Assembly (NCBI GenBank): GCA_025928435.1
Contig: JAICJM010000005.1
Location: forward strand, 1-48,130
Direction of reading: 5' to 3'
Length of the DNA stretch: 48,130 nucleotides
From: Thermoleophilia bacterium
Lineage (GTDB): Bacteria > Actinomycetota > Thermoleophilia > Gaiellales > JAICJC01
Each line of letters opens with the position of its first letter. The first letter of the stretch is position 1. Of the stretch, positions 32,398 to 42,500 are shown in pieces. Made by a program: the position numbers and the translations under genes. Below the pieces are notes generated by a model. It was not told the origin of the DNA. It did not search any database and saw only the letters and a program-made list of their open reading frames with translations.

Positions 32398-34751
32398 GAC
32401 GCCCGCGTTGCCGTCCGCCGGCGGGGCGAGCGGCCACGGGGCTGCTGCACCGGGACGGTCGGCGGCCGGTCGGGCATCCCCCGCCGCTCCTCCGCCCCCG
32501 GCTCGAGGGTGACGGTCTCGCCGCAATGGCCGATGGTGACGCGGATGCCGGCGGCGCGGTAGACGACGTCCTCGTGCGTGATCTCGACACGCAGCTGGGC
32601 GCCGTGGAAGCGGACGCCGAACGCCACCCGGGTGAGCTCGGAGGGCAGACGGGGATCGAAGGCGAGCCGCCCGCGCGACACGCGCATGCCGCCGAACCCG
32701 GCCACGACCGCCACCCAGGAGCCCGCAAGCGAGGCCAGGTGCAGGCCGTTGCGGGTGTTGCGCTGCGCGTCGTGCAGGTCGAGCAGGGCCGCGTCGGCGA
32801 GGTAGTCCAGCGCCAGCTCGACGTGGCCGGTCTCCGCCGCGATCACCGCCTGCGTCCCGGCCGAGAGCGACGAGTCGCGCACCGTCAGCTTCTCGTAGTA
32901 GGCGAAGTTGCGCCCCTTCTCCTCCAGCGTGAACTCCTCATGGCAGGCGTGCAGCGCGAGCACGAGGTCGGCCTGCTTCACCACCTGCCGCCGGTAGAGC
33001 TGGAAGTACGGGTAGTGCAGGAAGAGCGGGTAGTGCTCCTCGGGGGTGGCGTCGAAGTCCCAGCCCTCGTGGCGGGTGAAGCCCTCCGACTGCTCGTGGA
33101 TGCCGAGGTCGTGGTTCACCGGCACGACGACCGACCTGGCCGCCACCCGCCACGCGTCCACCTCACCGGCGTCGACTCCGAGCTCGGCGGCGGCGTCGGG
33201 GTATCGTTCGGCGGCGTCCGCCGCGGCGAGCAGGTTGCGCTTCGCCATCAGGTTCGTGTACGTGTTGTTGTCGGCGAGCGCGCTGTACTCGTCCGGCCCG
33301 GTCACACCGTCGATGCGGAAGCCGCCGGCGGAGTCCACGTGGCCCAGCGAGCGCCACAGCCGGGCCGTCTCGACCAGCAGCTCGAGGCCCACGCCGCGCT
33401 CGAACGGCTCGTCGTCGACCGCCTCGCCGTACGTCCTGACGGCGGCGGCGATATCGGCGTTGATGTGGAACGCGGCGGTTCCCGCCGGCCAGTAGCCCGA
33501 GCACTCGCGGCCGGTGATCGTCCGCCACGGGAAGGCGGCCCCCTGCAGCCCCAGCTGTGCCGCCCGCTCCTGCGCGAGCTCGATGGTCGAGTGGCGCCAG
33601 CTGAGGGCGTCCTTGACCGCCTGCGGGAACGTGTAGGTGAGCATGAAGAGCGCGAACATGTCGCTGTCCCAGAACACATGCCCGTCGTAGCCGTTGCCGG
33701 TCAGCCCCTTCGCGCCGATCGCGCGGCCCTCGGCGCGCGCGGCCGCCTGGAGCACGTGGAACATCGCGAAGCGGATGGCCTGCTCGAGCTCCGCGTCGCC
33801 GTCGAGCTCGACGGCCGCCGCCTCCCAGAACTCGCCCAGGAACTCGGCCTGCAGCTCGACGAGCTTGTCCCAGCCGGTGAACCGGGCCTCGGCGAGCGCT
33901 GCCGCCACCTGGTCGGCGATCGCCGGCAGCGCACGCTGGGCCGACCAGCCGTACGACATGAACTTGACGACCCGCAACCGCTGACCCACGTCGAGATCGG
34001 TCGCGATCGTCACCCGCGCGAGGTCCTCGAAGCTGTCCGACGAGATCTCGGTCCCGTCCGGGCCGTCGACGACGTGATCCATCGCCGCGCCCACGCGCAG
34101 CCCGCTCGACGCGGTCCGGTGCACGAGCACCGCCCGCGTGTCGCGGTTCATGAACCGCTCGGAGATGAGCGGCGACTCGAGCGCCGCCGCCACGCGCGGG
34201 TCGTCCTGGCGGCTGGTGGACGGCTCGTTCGCGACCAGCTCCGACTGGACGACGATGCGGGCCGGATCGCCGATCGGCTCGACCTCGTACAGCACGGCCG
34301 CCACAGCCCGCTGGATGAACGACACCATCCGCGTCGATGTGACGCGCACCGCCTGGCCCGTCGGTGAGACCCACTCCACCTCCCGGCGCAGGGTCCCGCG
34401 GCGGAAGTCCAACGTGCGCTCGTGCCGTTCGAGCCGCCCATAGCGGACGTCGAACGGCTCGTCGTCCACCAGCAGGCGGATGATCTTGCCGTTGGTGACG
34501 TTCACGATCGTCTCGCCCGACTGCGGATAGCCGAAGCCCGCCTCGGCGTAGGGCAGCGGCCGGTTCTCGTGGAAGCCATTCAGATACGTCCCGGGGAGCC
34601 CGGGGGGCTCGCCCTCGTCGAGGTTGCCGCGCAGCCCGATGTGGCCGTTCGAGAGGGCGAAGAGGGATCCCGCCTCCTCCAGCACGTCCAGGTCCAGCTC
34701 CCGCTCGTGCAGCGACCAGGCATCCTCGCCGTACGCGGGATGGTCGATCAT
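32394..34751 (-). CDS. GH65 disaccharide phosphorylase (kojibiose/trehalose/maltose type)
   Basis: 785 aa. N-terminal beta-sandwich starts [19 protein letters not shown], then an (alpha/alpha)6 barrel with [23 protein letters not shown] and the catalytic Glu in [10 protein letters not shown], and the phosphate-binding [14 protein letters not shown]. It would phosphorolyse an alpha-glucoside to beta-glucose-1-phosphate. Which linkage cannot be told. The last 30 residues are Arg/Pro-rich. Overlaps the HAD mutase and the amidohydrolase by 4 bp each; the mutase would convert its product to glucose-6-phosphate. Confidence 0.93.
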   Translation of the reverse strand: MIDHPAYGEDAWSLHERELDLDVLEEAGSLFALSNGHIGLRGNLDEGEPPGLPGTYLNGFHENRPLPYAEAGFGYPQSGETIVNVTNGKIIRLLVDDEPFDVRYGRLERHERTLDFRRGTLRREVEWVSPTGQAVRVTSTRMVSFIQRAVAAVLYEVEPIGDPARIVVQSELVANEPSTSRQDDPRVAAALESPLISERFMNRDTRAVLVHRTASSGLRVGAAMDHVVDGPDGTEISSDSFEDLARVTIATDLDVGQRLRVVKFMSYGWSAQRALPAIADQVAAALAEARFTGWDKLVELQAEFLGEFWEAAAVELDGDAELEQAIRFAMFHVLQAAARAEGRAIGAKGLTGNGYDGHVFWDSDMFALFMLTYTFPQAVKDALSWRHSTIELAQERAAQLGLQGAAFPWRTITGRECSGYWPAGTAAFHINADIAAAVRTYGEAVDDEPFERGVGLELLVETARLWRSLGHVDSAGGFRIDGVTGPDEYSALADNNTYTNLMAKRNLLAAADAAERYPDAAAELGVDAGEVDAWRVAARSVVVPVNHDLGIHEQSEGFTRHEGWDFDATPEEHYPLFLHYPYFQLYRRQVVKQADLVLALHACHEEFTLEEKGRNFAYYEKLTVRDSSLSAGTQAVIAAETGHVELALDYLADAALLDLHDAQRNTRNGLHLASLAGSWVAVVAGFGGMRVSRGRLAFDPRLPSELTRVAFGVRFHGAQLRVEITHEDVVYRAAGIRVTIGHCGETVTLEPGAEERRGMPDRPPTVPVQQPRGRSPRRRTATRAS

Positions 34752-35491
34752 CGCGGCGGCAAGAGGTCAGCGAGGTCGGACACGACCAGATCGGCGCCAC
34801 TGTCGCGCAGCGCGTCCGCCTGGCCGACGCGGTCGACACCGACCACGCACCCGAACCCGCCCGCCCGGCCGGCGGCCACGCCTGCGAGCGAGTCCTCGAA
34901 CACCACGGCCGCGGACGCGTCCACCCCCAGCAGCCGCGCGCCGGCGAGAAAGGTGTCGGGGTCGGGTTTGCCGCGCAGGTGCTCGCGCTCGGCGAGCTGC
35001 CCGTCCACGACATCCTCGAACAGCTCGGCGATGCCGGCGGCGGCGAGCACGTCACGGGCGTTCGCGCTGGACGACACGACCGCCCGGCGCAGGTCCCGCT
35101 CGGCGGCCGCGCGCACGTACCGGATCGAGCCCTCGTACGCCTCCACCCCCTCCTCCCGGATCAGCCGCACGACGAGCTCGTTCTTGCGGTTCCCGAGCCC
35201 GGCGACGGTCTCCGCGCCCGGCGGGTCGCCCGGGTCGCCGTCCGGCAGGGAGATCCCGCGCGACTCGAGGAACGAGCGCACTCCGGCGCTGCGCGGCTTG
35301 CCGTCCACGTAGCGATCGTAGTCCGCGCGCTCGTCGAACGGCCGGAAGGGCTCGCCGGTGCGGGCCGCGCGCTCCTTCAGGTAGCCGTCGAACATCGCCT
35401 TCCACGCTCGCGCGTGGACCACGGCCGTCCTGGTCAGCACGCCGTCCATGTCGAACAGGCATGCCCGGGCGGAGTCGGGGAGGCCGAGCAT
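34748..35491 (-). CDS. pgmB: Beta-phosphoglucomutase-like HAD hydrolase
   Basis: 247 aa. HAD motif [18 protein letters not shown] (nucleophile Asp, then the Asp acid/base), motif [11 protein letters not shown], and [16 protein letters not shown] with [13 protein letters not shown]. The T-A-x-x-H-x-x-A-W pattern after motif I is typical of beta-phosphoglucomutases. It would convert the beta-glucose-1-phosphate from the GH65 enzyme to glucose-6-phosphate. First gene of the operon; ATG 35491 chosen over the frame to 35746, which would run into the divergent ankyrin gene. Confidence 0.88.
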   Translation of the reverse strand: MLGLPDSARACLFDMDGVLTRTAVVHARAWKAMFDGYLKERAARTGEPFRPFDERADYDRYVDGKPRSAGVRSFLESRGISLPDGDPGDPPGAETVAGLGNRKNELVVRLIREEGVEAYEGSIRYVRAAAERDLRRAVVSSSANARDVLAAAGIAELFEDVVDGQLAEREHLRGKPDPDTFLAGARLLGVDASAAVVFEDSLAGVAAGRAGGFGCVVGVDRVGQADALRDSGADLVVSDLADLLPPR

Positions 35492-35534
35492 TCCGCCACG
35501 ATAGCGTCCGGGGTCCGCGAGACTACGACGGCCG

Positions 35535-36080
35535 ATGCGCACGCATTTCCCGAACGGCCCCGAGGTGGTGCGGCTGCTGGTCGACGCGGGCGCCGATCCG
35601 AACGCCGCGATCGGCGGCGACGGCGAGACGCCGCTCCACTGGGCGGCGAGCAGCGACGACGTCGACGTCGCCGACGCGCTGATGGATGCCGGCGCCGACC
35701 TGGAGGCGCCCGGTGGATCGATCGTGGGCGGCACGCCGCTGGACAACGCGGTCGGCTACGGATGCTGGCACGTCGCCCGGCGGCTGGTCGAGCGCGGCGC
35801 CCGGGTCGACAAGCTGTGGCACGCGGCGGCCCTCGGGATGCTCGCCCGGCTGGAGGAGCTGCTCGCCGCCGACCCGCCGCCGTCGGCGGAGGAGGTCGAC
35901 AACGCGTTCTGGCAGGCCTGCCACGGCGGGCAGCGCCGCGCCGCCGAGCTCCTGCTCGACCGGGGAGCCGACGCGACCCGGGTCCCGGACTACGCCGAGG
36001 GATCCGGCCTGGACGCCGCGGCCGGGCCCGACACGCGCCGCGACCTGCTGGTCACGTGGCTGCGCGAGCGCGGCGGGTGA
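35535..36080 (+). CDS. Ankyrin-repeat protein
   Basis: 181 aa with about four ankyrin-like repeats: [56 protein letters not shown] and [15 protein letters not shown] protein-binding scaffold with no known partner; it has no signal or membrane helix. Divergent from pgmB, 43 bp away. GTGA overlap couples it to the following GNAT gene. Confidence 0.85.
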   Translation: MRTHFPNGPEVVRLLVDAGADPNAAIGGDGETPLHWAASSDDVDVADALMDAGADLEAPGGSIVGGTPLDNAVGYGCWHVARRLVERGARVDKLWHAAALGMLARLEELLAADPPPSAEEVDNAFWQACHGGQRRAAELLLDRGADATRVPDYAEGSGLDAAAGPDTRRDLLVTWLRERGG

Positions 36081-36568
36081 GGGACGGGCGGCTCACGATC
36101 GCGACTCCGCGCGTCGAGCTGCGCGAGCTCGGCCTCGAGGCGATGCGGGCGATCCTCCGCGGCGAGGCCGGCGGGGCGCCTCCGTGCGAGGACTACCCGG
36201 CGACCGGGTCGCTGACCGGCCTGCGGATCCGGGTCGACCGGCGCGAGCGGGGCGAGGTCCCCGGCCCCTGGTTCCAGATCGTCCGCCGCGCCGACGGCCG
36301 GGCGGTGGGCGACTTCAATTTCCACGACCCGCCCGACGCGGACGGAGAGGTGGTCGCCGGGATGGACCTCGTCCCCAGCGTGCGCGGAGCCGGTCTGGGC
36401 ACCGAGGTGCTGCGTGCCGCCTGCCTGTGGGCGCTCGGCCGGCCGGATGTGCGGTCGGTGCGCGGCGAGATCGACCGCGGAAACGCGGCGTCCCGCCGGA
36501 TGGCCGAGAAGGCGGGCATGCGCTTCGCCGGGATGCGCGGCGACGACCAGCAGTTCGTCATGCCGTGA
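36077..36568 (+). CDS. GNAT-family acetyltransferase (RimJ-like)
   Basis: 163 aa beginning [18 protein letters not shown], with VGDFNFHDPPDADGEVVAGM, the acetyl-CoA loop PSVRGAGLGTEVLRAACLW and IDRGNAASRRMAEKAGM, all typical of ribosomal-protein-type acetyltransferases. GTG start inside the ankyrin stop. The much longer frame beginning at 34979 is a shadow of pgmB. Confidence 0.87.
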   Translation: MRDGRLTIATPRVELRELGLEAMRAILRGEAGGAPPCEDYPATGSLTGLRIRVDRRERGEVPGPWFQIVRRADGRAVGDFNFHDPPDADGEVVAGMDLVPSVRGAGLGTEVLRAACLWALGRPDVRSVRGEIDRGNAASRRMAEKAGMRFAGMRGDDQQFVMP

Positions 36569-36580
36569 CCGGCGTAGCGG

Positions 36581-37588
36581 TCAGGCGACGGCGATGAAGT
36601 CGTCGCCCTCGCGCCGGCCCTGCTCGCGCGCGAGCCGGCGCAGGCGGGCCCGTGCCGCCTCGCCGGCGACGGCCCCGAGCACGACTCCGTCCCGCGGACC
36701 GTCGTCATGGGCGTGGACGGGAACCCCGTAGATCCGCTTGCCGATCTTGCGCTCGTCGACGTCGACGAAGGCTGCGACCTCGACGCCGGCCTCGATCAGC
36801 ACGCGCGCGTGCAGCTTCCCGACCGGGCCCGATCCCCAGACGACGACCGGGCGCCCGCGCAGCAGGTGCCGGCGCAGGTACTCGACCTTGCAGCGAGCGA
36901 AGGCCTCGAGCGAGTAGTGCGCGTCCGTGCGCGCCAGCCGCGATGGATGGTCGCGCCAGTCGAGGACGACCTCCTCGACGTTCCGGAAGCGGGCGCCCGC
37001 CGCCCACAGGCGCAGGACGAGGTCGTAGTCCTCCGGCCAGTCGACGGGGCGGTACGAGATCGCGCCCGCGCGGGCGAACAGGGTCGGATGGCCGATCGGG
37101 CACTCGACGAACAGGTCTTGCTGCGCGCGCTCGACGGTCGTGAGCGAGTTCAGCCAGCGCTCGTAGCGGCGCAGGCCGTCCGTCACGTCGGGGAAGTACG
37201 CCACGCTGCCGCCGCAGGCGTCCAGACCCTCGTCCTCGACTACGGCGAGCTGCACCTCGATCCGCCGCGGCCGGGCGACGTCGTCCGCCCCCATCGCGGC
37301 GACGTAGCCGCCACCGGCCTCGGCGCAGGCCCGCCGCGACGCCGCGACGAAGCCACCCGGCTCCTGGCGCACGACGCGGACGCGCGGATCGCGCGCGGCC
37401 CACGCCCGCGCGATGTCGCCCGATGCGTCCCGCGAGCCGTCGTCGACGACGATGACCTCGATGTTCTCGTGCGTCTGCGCCGCGAGCGACCGCAGCGCCT
37501 CGTCCAGGTACGCCTCGCCGTCGCGCACCGGCACCAGCACCGACACGAGGGCGGAGTGGGCGCTTCTGCGCGGCGAGCTGCGGGTCAT
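36581..37588 (-). CDS. GT2 glycosyltransferase with C-terminal nucleotide-binding-like domain
   Basis: 335 aa. N-terminal GT-A fold: VSVLVPVRDGEAYLDEALRS, VIVVDDGSRDASGDIA, MGADDVARPRRIE (DxD-like) and WPEDYDLVLRLWAAG. From about residue 245 it changes to VVVWGSGPVGKLHARVLIEA and VAAFVDVDERKIGKRIYG, resembling the Rossmann-like N-terminal domain of PglD-type sugar acyltransferases. The acceptor is unknown, and no polysaccharide operon surrounds it. Convergent with the GNAT gene, 12 bp apart. Confidence 0.88.
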   Translation of the reverse strand: MTRSSPRRSAHSALVSVLVPVRDGEAYLDEALRSLAAQTHENIEVIVVDDGSRDASGDIARAWAARDPRVRVVRQEPGGFVAASRRACAEAGGGYVAAMGADDVARPRRIEVQLAVVEDEGLDACGGSVAYFPDVTDGLRRYERWLNSLTTVERAQQDLFVECPIGHPTLFARAGAISYRPVDWPEDYDLVLRLWAAGARFRNVEEVVLDWRDHPSRLARTDAHYSLEAFARCKVEYLRRHLLRGRPVVVWGSGPVGKLHARVLIEAGVEVAAFVDVDERKIGKRIYGVPVHAHDDGPRDGVVLGAVAGEAARARLRRLAREQGRREGDDFIAVA

Positions 37589-37610
37589 CGCGCCAAGCTA
37601 GCGTGTCGTC

Positions 37611-37945
37611 GTGGTGATCGACGAGGGCACGGCGTTCGGCGCACGCGTGGCGCGGCGGCTGCACGAGGAAAAAGTGGTGTGGCTGACGACGGTGACGCCG
37701 GCCGCAACGTCGCGGCGAATCCGCGGGTGACGCTGAACTTCGACGGCACGGCCTCGGGCGGCGACGTCGTCGTCCTCTCGGGGGTCGCGCGCGTCGACCC
37801 GGAGGCGCCGGCCGCGGACGCGCTCCCCGCCTGGCTCGAGAAGTACGCCGCCCAGATCGAGGGCTTCGGGATGACGCCGGCGTCCTACGCGGCGCGCTTC
37901 AGGGTCCCGATTCGTATCCGGCTCACGCGGGTTGACGGCCGCCGA
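37611..37945 (+). pseudogene. Split-barrel (PPOX/F420-dependent, TIGR03667-like) oxidoreductase remnant
   Basis: The start VVIDEGTAFGARVARRLHEE, then VVWLTTVTP, is in one frame and ends at a stop. The continuation NVAANPRVTLNFDGTASGG through VPIRIRLTRV is in another frame. In intact homologues about 27 residues (the VWF-strand and YS-strand region) sit between them, so an internal deletion near 37700 has removed them and shifted the frame. The 3' end runs into the decayed CDF gene on the other strand. Confidence 0.75.
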
Positions 37946-38015
37946 CCGTCACCCACCGGTATCCGGCCGCTCGTAGCAGTCGTGCTGCTCGCGACCAGCG
38001 GACTCCCCTCGCTGC

Positions 38016-38335
38016 CAGTCCCCGCGATCAGCCGGTAGGCGCCCTCCAGGATGGAGAAGAGCCCGCCGACCAGAAAGATGAGTACGGCGACGAGGAACGT
38101 CCAGAAGAATCGCTGCTTGCCGTAGCCGAACGGGTGCTCTTCGTCGGGCTCTCGCGTCGAAAGCGACAACGAGACGAGCAGCAGGCCCTCGTTGGCGGTG
38201 GATCGAGTGCGCGGCCTCCGCGAGCATCGCCGGTGATCCGGTGAAGACCCCGGCCACGACCTTGGCGGCGGCGATGACGCCGTTCGACGCGATGGCGACG
38301 AACACGGTCTTCCGGCTCTCGGAGGCCACGGCCAC
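38016..38335 (-). pseudogene. Cation diffusion facilitator (CDF) transporter remnant
   Basis: The N-terminal half, SRKTVFVAIASNGVIAAAKV then GSPAMLAEAAHSI, is in one frame. The continuation ANEGLLLVSLSLSTREPDEE and HPFGYGKQRFFWTFLVAVLI is in a second frame, which fits loss of about 5 bases at the usual AHSIADTANEG site. After YRLIAG the homology stops, so two-thirds of the protein is missing. It touches the decayed oxidoreductase, making 37.6-38.4 kb a zone of gene decay. Confidence 0.8.
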
Positions 38336-38453
38336 CCTGTGCCCTGCGTAGCCTCCGTCTGGAACCTCGGAAGGTCGAAAACGGTTCCCGGCCTGCGTGC
38401 CCCCGCGCACATGGAGTTTCCGGTCGCGCGCACCGGGGCAGGGCTCCGGGACG

Positions 38454-39146
38454 CTAGGAGTTCAGGCTCATCTCGGTGTAGACGTCCGTCAAGAGCCTGA
38501 CGCTCGACATCGCACTCAACCCCATCGCCGTCCTCTGACCAAGCGTTAGCGGCAGGCCGTCGAGAACGCGGTCAAGCTCCTCGCGGTGGCCAGGGTCGAG
38601 CTCGGCGTGGATGGCCAGCGTCCGGAACGCCTCCGGCGGATAGCCCGTGCGCATGCGCATCTCGGCGATCATGTCCGGCGACGGCGGATAGCCCTCGAGG
38701 AGAGCGAGATACCCGAGCACCGCCACAGGGTGGTAGTGCAGGATCCAGTAGTACTGGGCGCCGACGAGGGCCGCCACGGTTGGAGACGGCGGTCGGGCGA
38801 GCGCGGATGCCCGGTCGACGCCGAGGAGCTCGAGGTCGTCGAGCGTCCATTCGTCGTGATGACGCTCCTCATCGATGTGCTGGGCGAGGTAGCGGGCAAG
38901 GATTGCGGCGACGTCATCGCCGTCCCCCATCGCCTCAGCTCGCGACTGCGCCGCCTCCATTAGTGGCACGCTGGCGCGAATGATGCAATGCGATGTGAAA
39001 AGGAACTCCGGGTAGACGTCTCGGAGCCGCCGATGGGCGACGATCTGCCACGAAGCGGCCACTAGCGTCGGGAGTAACAGGCCGATTTTGCGGTGCAGCT
39101 GGGTGCTCTCGGAGCCTGTCCCGGCGTGGGTAACAGCCGACGTCAC
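38454..39146 (-). CDS. Haem-oxygenase-like (TenA/PqqC fold) iron-containing protein
   Basis: 230 aa, all helical. HIDEERHHDEWTLDDLE and HAELDPGHREELDRVLDG supply the Glu, His, Asp and His residues expected for a diiron haem-oxygenase-like oxidase; YYWILHYHPVAVLGYLALLEG lies between. Members include peptide- and amino-acid-modifying oxygenases, so a modification role is possible. GTG start overlaps the stop of the upstream 91-aa gene by 4 bp, so the two are coupled and driven by the promoter at 39448-39477. The function is not established. Confidence 0.72.
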   Translation of the reverse strand: MTSAVTHAGTGSESTQLHRKIGLLLPTLVAASWQIVAHRRLRDVYPEFLFTSHCIIRASVPLMEAAQSRAEAMGDGDDVAAILARYLAQHIDEERHHDEWTLDDLELLGVDRASALARPPSPTVAALVGAQYYWILHYHPVAVLGYLALLEGYPPSPDMIAEMRMRTGYPPEAFRTLAIHAELDPGHREELDRVLDGLPLTLGQRTAMGLSAMSSVRLLTDVYTEMSLNS

Positions 39147-39418
39147 AGGTACCCCATGGTGTGGCCGTCGACCTCCCGCCCGAGTCCGGCGTCGATGAGC
39201 ATGACGTTGAGGCGCGATGCGAATGCGAGCTCCTCTTTGGAGAGCGCCCGCAAGAATCCGAGCAGCTCACCGCCTAGGCCGCCAATGTTCAGACTCTCGA
39301 GTGTCTCGTCGGGTGAGTCGGCGAACTGGGCCCTCAGCGCAGGGTCCTGCGCCACAACCTCCATGAACTTGGCTAGCGCGGCGGCCGTTTCATCGCTCGA
39401 CTCCGAGTGGCTGCTCAT
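39143..39418 (-). CDS. 91-aa leader-like protein (possible RiPP precursor, NHLP/Os1348-like)
   Basis: Starts MSSHSESSDETAAALAKFME. The helical core LAKFMEVVAQDPALRAQFAD, then ALSKEELAFASRLNVMLIDA, resembles leader domains of the nitrile-hydratase/Os1348-like class (LxxFM-DPxLRxxF-LSxEEL). After a Gly-rich middle (GGLGGE) it ends GREVDGHTMGYL, a short candidate core. GGGAGGG ribosome site. Coupled to a haem-oxygenase-like gene. That it is a precursor peptide is inference; it could also be a small structural partner. Confidence 0.6.
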   Translation of the reverse strand: MSSHSESSDETAAALAKFMEVVAQDPALRAQFADSPDETLESLNIGGLGGELLGFLRALSKEELAFASRLNVMLIDAGLGREVDGHTMGYL

Positions 39419-39447
39419 CTCGCCCTCCCTGGCTTGTGTTACGCGTC

Positions 39448-39477
39448 ACGATAGGACGCAAACGGACGCAGTGTCAA
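39448..39477 (-). promoter_or_regulatory. Sigma-70-type promoter for the leader/oxygenase pair
   Basis: Minus strand TTGACA (complement at 39472-39477) and TATCGT (complement at 39448-39453) with an 18-bp spacer. It is the cleanest promoter in the window, about 30 bases ahead of the ribosome site at ATG 39418, and is divergent from the cyclase gene. Confidence 0.6.
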
Positions 39478-39555
39478 CCGACCCTTGCCGCGCCTTGCTC
39501 CGGATGCAACAATCGTGGGCGGCGCTCGGCCCGAAGCACCACGGGAGGAACGCAG

Positions 39556-39597
39556 ATGCGCCCAAACAGTCGAAGGACGCAGAGGCCGGCGGGATGA
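39556..39597 (+). CDS. 13-codon leader ORF coupled to the cyclase gene
   Basis: GGGAGGAACGCAG precedes ATG 39556, giving a stronger ribosome site than that of the following gene. The peptide MRPNSRRTQRPAG ends at TGA 39595-39597, which overlaps the next ATG (39594) as ATGA. The layout suggests translational coupling or attenuation. Confidence 0.35.
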   Translation: MRPNSRRTQRPAG

Positions 39598-42500
39598 TGC
39601 CGAAGTCGACGCTGACGTGCGGGGCTTGCGGGAAGGTCAACGAACCGGGTGCTCGCCTCTGCCGGGGGTGCGGTGGGGCGCTGCGGCCCCGGACGGCCGA
39701 GGAGACGCGGCGGGTCGTGACCGTCGTGTTCTCGGATGTGGCCGAATACACCGCCCTCTCCCAGAGGCTCGATGTCGAGTCGCTCCGCAGCCTGATGGCT
39801 CGCTACTTCGGTGCCATGCAGGCCACACTGGAGTTCCACGGCGGCGTAGTCGAGAAGTTCATCGGCGACGCGGTGGTGGCAGTCTTCGGGGTCCCTCGCG
39901 CCCATGAGGACGACGCGCTGCGGGCCGTCCGGGCCGCGGCCGAAATGCGCGACATCCTCCGCGAACTGAACGAGGAATTCGCGCGGTCGTTTGGGGTTAC
40001 GATCGCGTGCCGCACGGGCGTCAACACCGGCGAGGTCAGTGCGAGCGACCCCCGCCACGACCAATCGTTCGTGATTGGCCAGGCTGTGAACGCGGCGGCC
40101 CGACTGGAGCAGGTAGCCGCGCCGGGCGAAGTCCTGCTGGGGGAGGCGACGTACCGTCTCGTACGGGAGGCTGTCGTGACCGAGAGCGCCGGGCACAAGG
40201 CGCTCAAGGGCATAGCTGAGCCCGTGCCGGCGATGAGGTTGCTCGCTGTCCGGCCCAATGCTGCAGGATGGAGCCGCCGGCTGGACTCCCCGCTCGTCGA
40301 CCGCGTCTCCGAACTCGACCGCTTGGCCAGGACGTTCGAGCGGACGGTCGCCCAGTCAGCAGCGGTCATCGTGACGGTCACCGGCGGCGCGGGAGTCGGA
40401 AAATCGCGGCTCGCCGCCGAGTTCCTGGAACGGGTCAAGTTCGATGCGACCGTCATTCGAGGGAGGTGTCTTCCGTACGGTAAGGGGATCACGTTCTGGC
40501 CGATCGTCGAGGTGCTGCGCGCGGCGGCGGGCATCGGCGAACGGGAGTCGCCGGCCGAGGCCCGGCGCCGGATCTCAGAATTGCTGGCGCCCGAGCCCGA
40601 CGGCAGGCTGGTAGCCGATCGGCTGACCGCGCTGATGGAACCAACTCCAACCACCCTCGGAATTCAAGAGACGTTCTGGGCGGTGCGCCGGCTGCTCGAG
40701 CACCTCGGGTCGCAGCGGCCCCTCGTGGTCATCCTTGACGACATCCAGTGGGGAGAGGCGACCTTCCTCGACCTACTGGAGTACCTCGCCGACTGGATCC
40801 GGGGGGCACCCGTACTCTTCGTATGTCTCGCCCGCCCGGAACTCATCGAGACCCGTCCGCGCTGGATGTCGACCAAGGCGAACGGCGTCTCGGTGAGCAT
40901 CAAACCCCTTGACGCCGGCGACACGGATGACCTGATTCGGACCCTGGTCGGCGGTGTCCCACTGCCCGACGAGGCGCATGCGCGCATCGCCGAGGTCTCC
41001 GAGGGCAACCCCCTCTTTGTCGAAGAGACGCTGCGCATGCTCGTCGACGAAGGTGCGCTTCGCCGCGCAGAGGGAACATGGGCGATGGCGGCCGACATGA
41101 CCGGCATCACCATCCCGCCCACCATCCACGCTCTCCTGTCCGCTCGACTCGACCGTCTCCAGGACGAGGAGCGGGCGGTCATCGAGCGGGCGGCGATCGT
41201 CGGGCGAGTGTTCTCGTGGGGGGCAGTCGCGGAGCTCTCGGCTCCGGAGTCGCGGCCGGGAATCATCGTCCAGCTCCAGTCGCTGGCTCACAAGGAGCTC
41301 ATCCGTCCTGACTACGCTGTGACTGGAGAGGATGACGAGTTCCGCTTCACGCACATCCTCGTCCGCGACGCCGCCTACCATGCCATCCCGAAGGCGGAGC
41401 GAGTGGATCTGCACGAGCGGCTCGCTTCCTGGATGATCGAGCAGGCGGCCGGTCGAGCCGGAGAATACGAGGAGATCGTCGGCTTCCATTTCGAGCAGGC
41501 ACATCGGTCCCTCGTGGAGCTTGGCCCACTGGGCGAGCGAGCCGAGAGGCTGGCCAGGAGCGCATCGCAGGCCCTGGGTGCTGCGGGCGAGCGGGCGTTT
41601 GGACGCGGAGACATGCCGGGAGCGGTGAACCTCCTTGCACGAGCTGCGTCGCTCCGCAGCGAGCGTGACCGAGAGCGCGTGGAACTCTCACTGCGACTGG
41701 CGTTTGCGCTGCACGAGACGGGCGATTTCGAGACGCTGCGGACGGTCCTCTCCGACGCACGGGGAGCGGCCAAGGCCTCGGGAGACGCCGGACTGCAGAT
41801 GCACGCCCACATACTTGGGCTGCGGACGCGCCTGTCGACCGACTCCGCAGACTGGGCGGGTGAGACCGAGAAGGAGGCGGTCGCGGCGATCGCCGCATTC
41901 GAACGGGCGCAGGACGAACGCGGACTCGCGCAGGCGTGGGCGCTGCTCGGTCTAGTCCGGATGGCGAACACGCGGTTCGGCCCGGCCGAGAAGGCGTGGA
42001 ATCTCGCGGCCGCACACGCCCGTCGTGCCGGCGACCGGCGTGAGGAGTTGGAGGATCTGTCGTGGGTTCCTCTAATGGTCTGGGCGGGCCCCATGCACGC
42101 ACACGAGGGTATCCCTCGATGCGAGGCGACCCTCCGTCAGGCCGACGGCGACAGAAAAGCGATGTCGAGCGCCCTCTTCGCGCGGGCAGTCTTCGAGGCC
42201 GGACTCGGTGATTTCGCTCAGGCCCGGGGATCGATCATCCGCGCGCGGCAGTTGCTCCAGGAGCTGGGGCTGACCGTGTGGCTCGCCGGCCCGTGCGCCC
42301 AGTTCGCGGGCTGGGTCGAGCTGCTTTCCGGCGACGCCCCTGCGGCCGAGCGGGACCTCCGATGGGCCTACGCAACCCTCAGCGAGATGGGGGAGCTCGG
42401 CTGGATTCCGACGGTGGTCGGGATCCTCGCTGAAGCTGTCTACCTCCAGGGACGTTACGACGAAGCCGGCCGGCTCGCAGACTTGAGTCGGGAATCCGCA

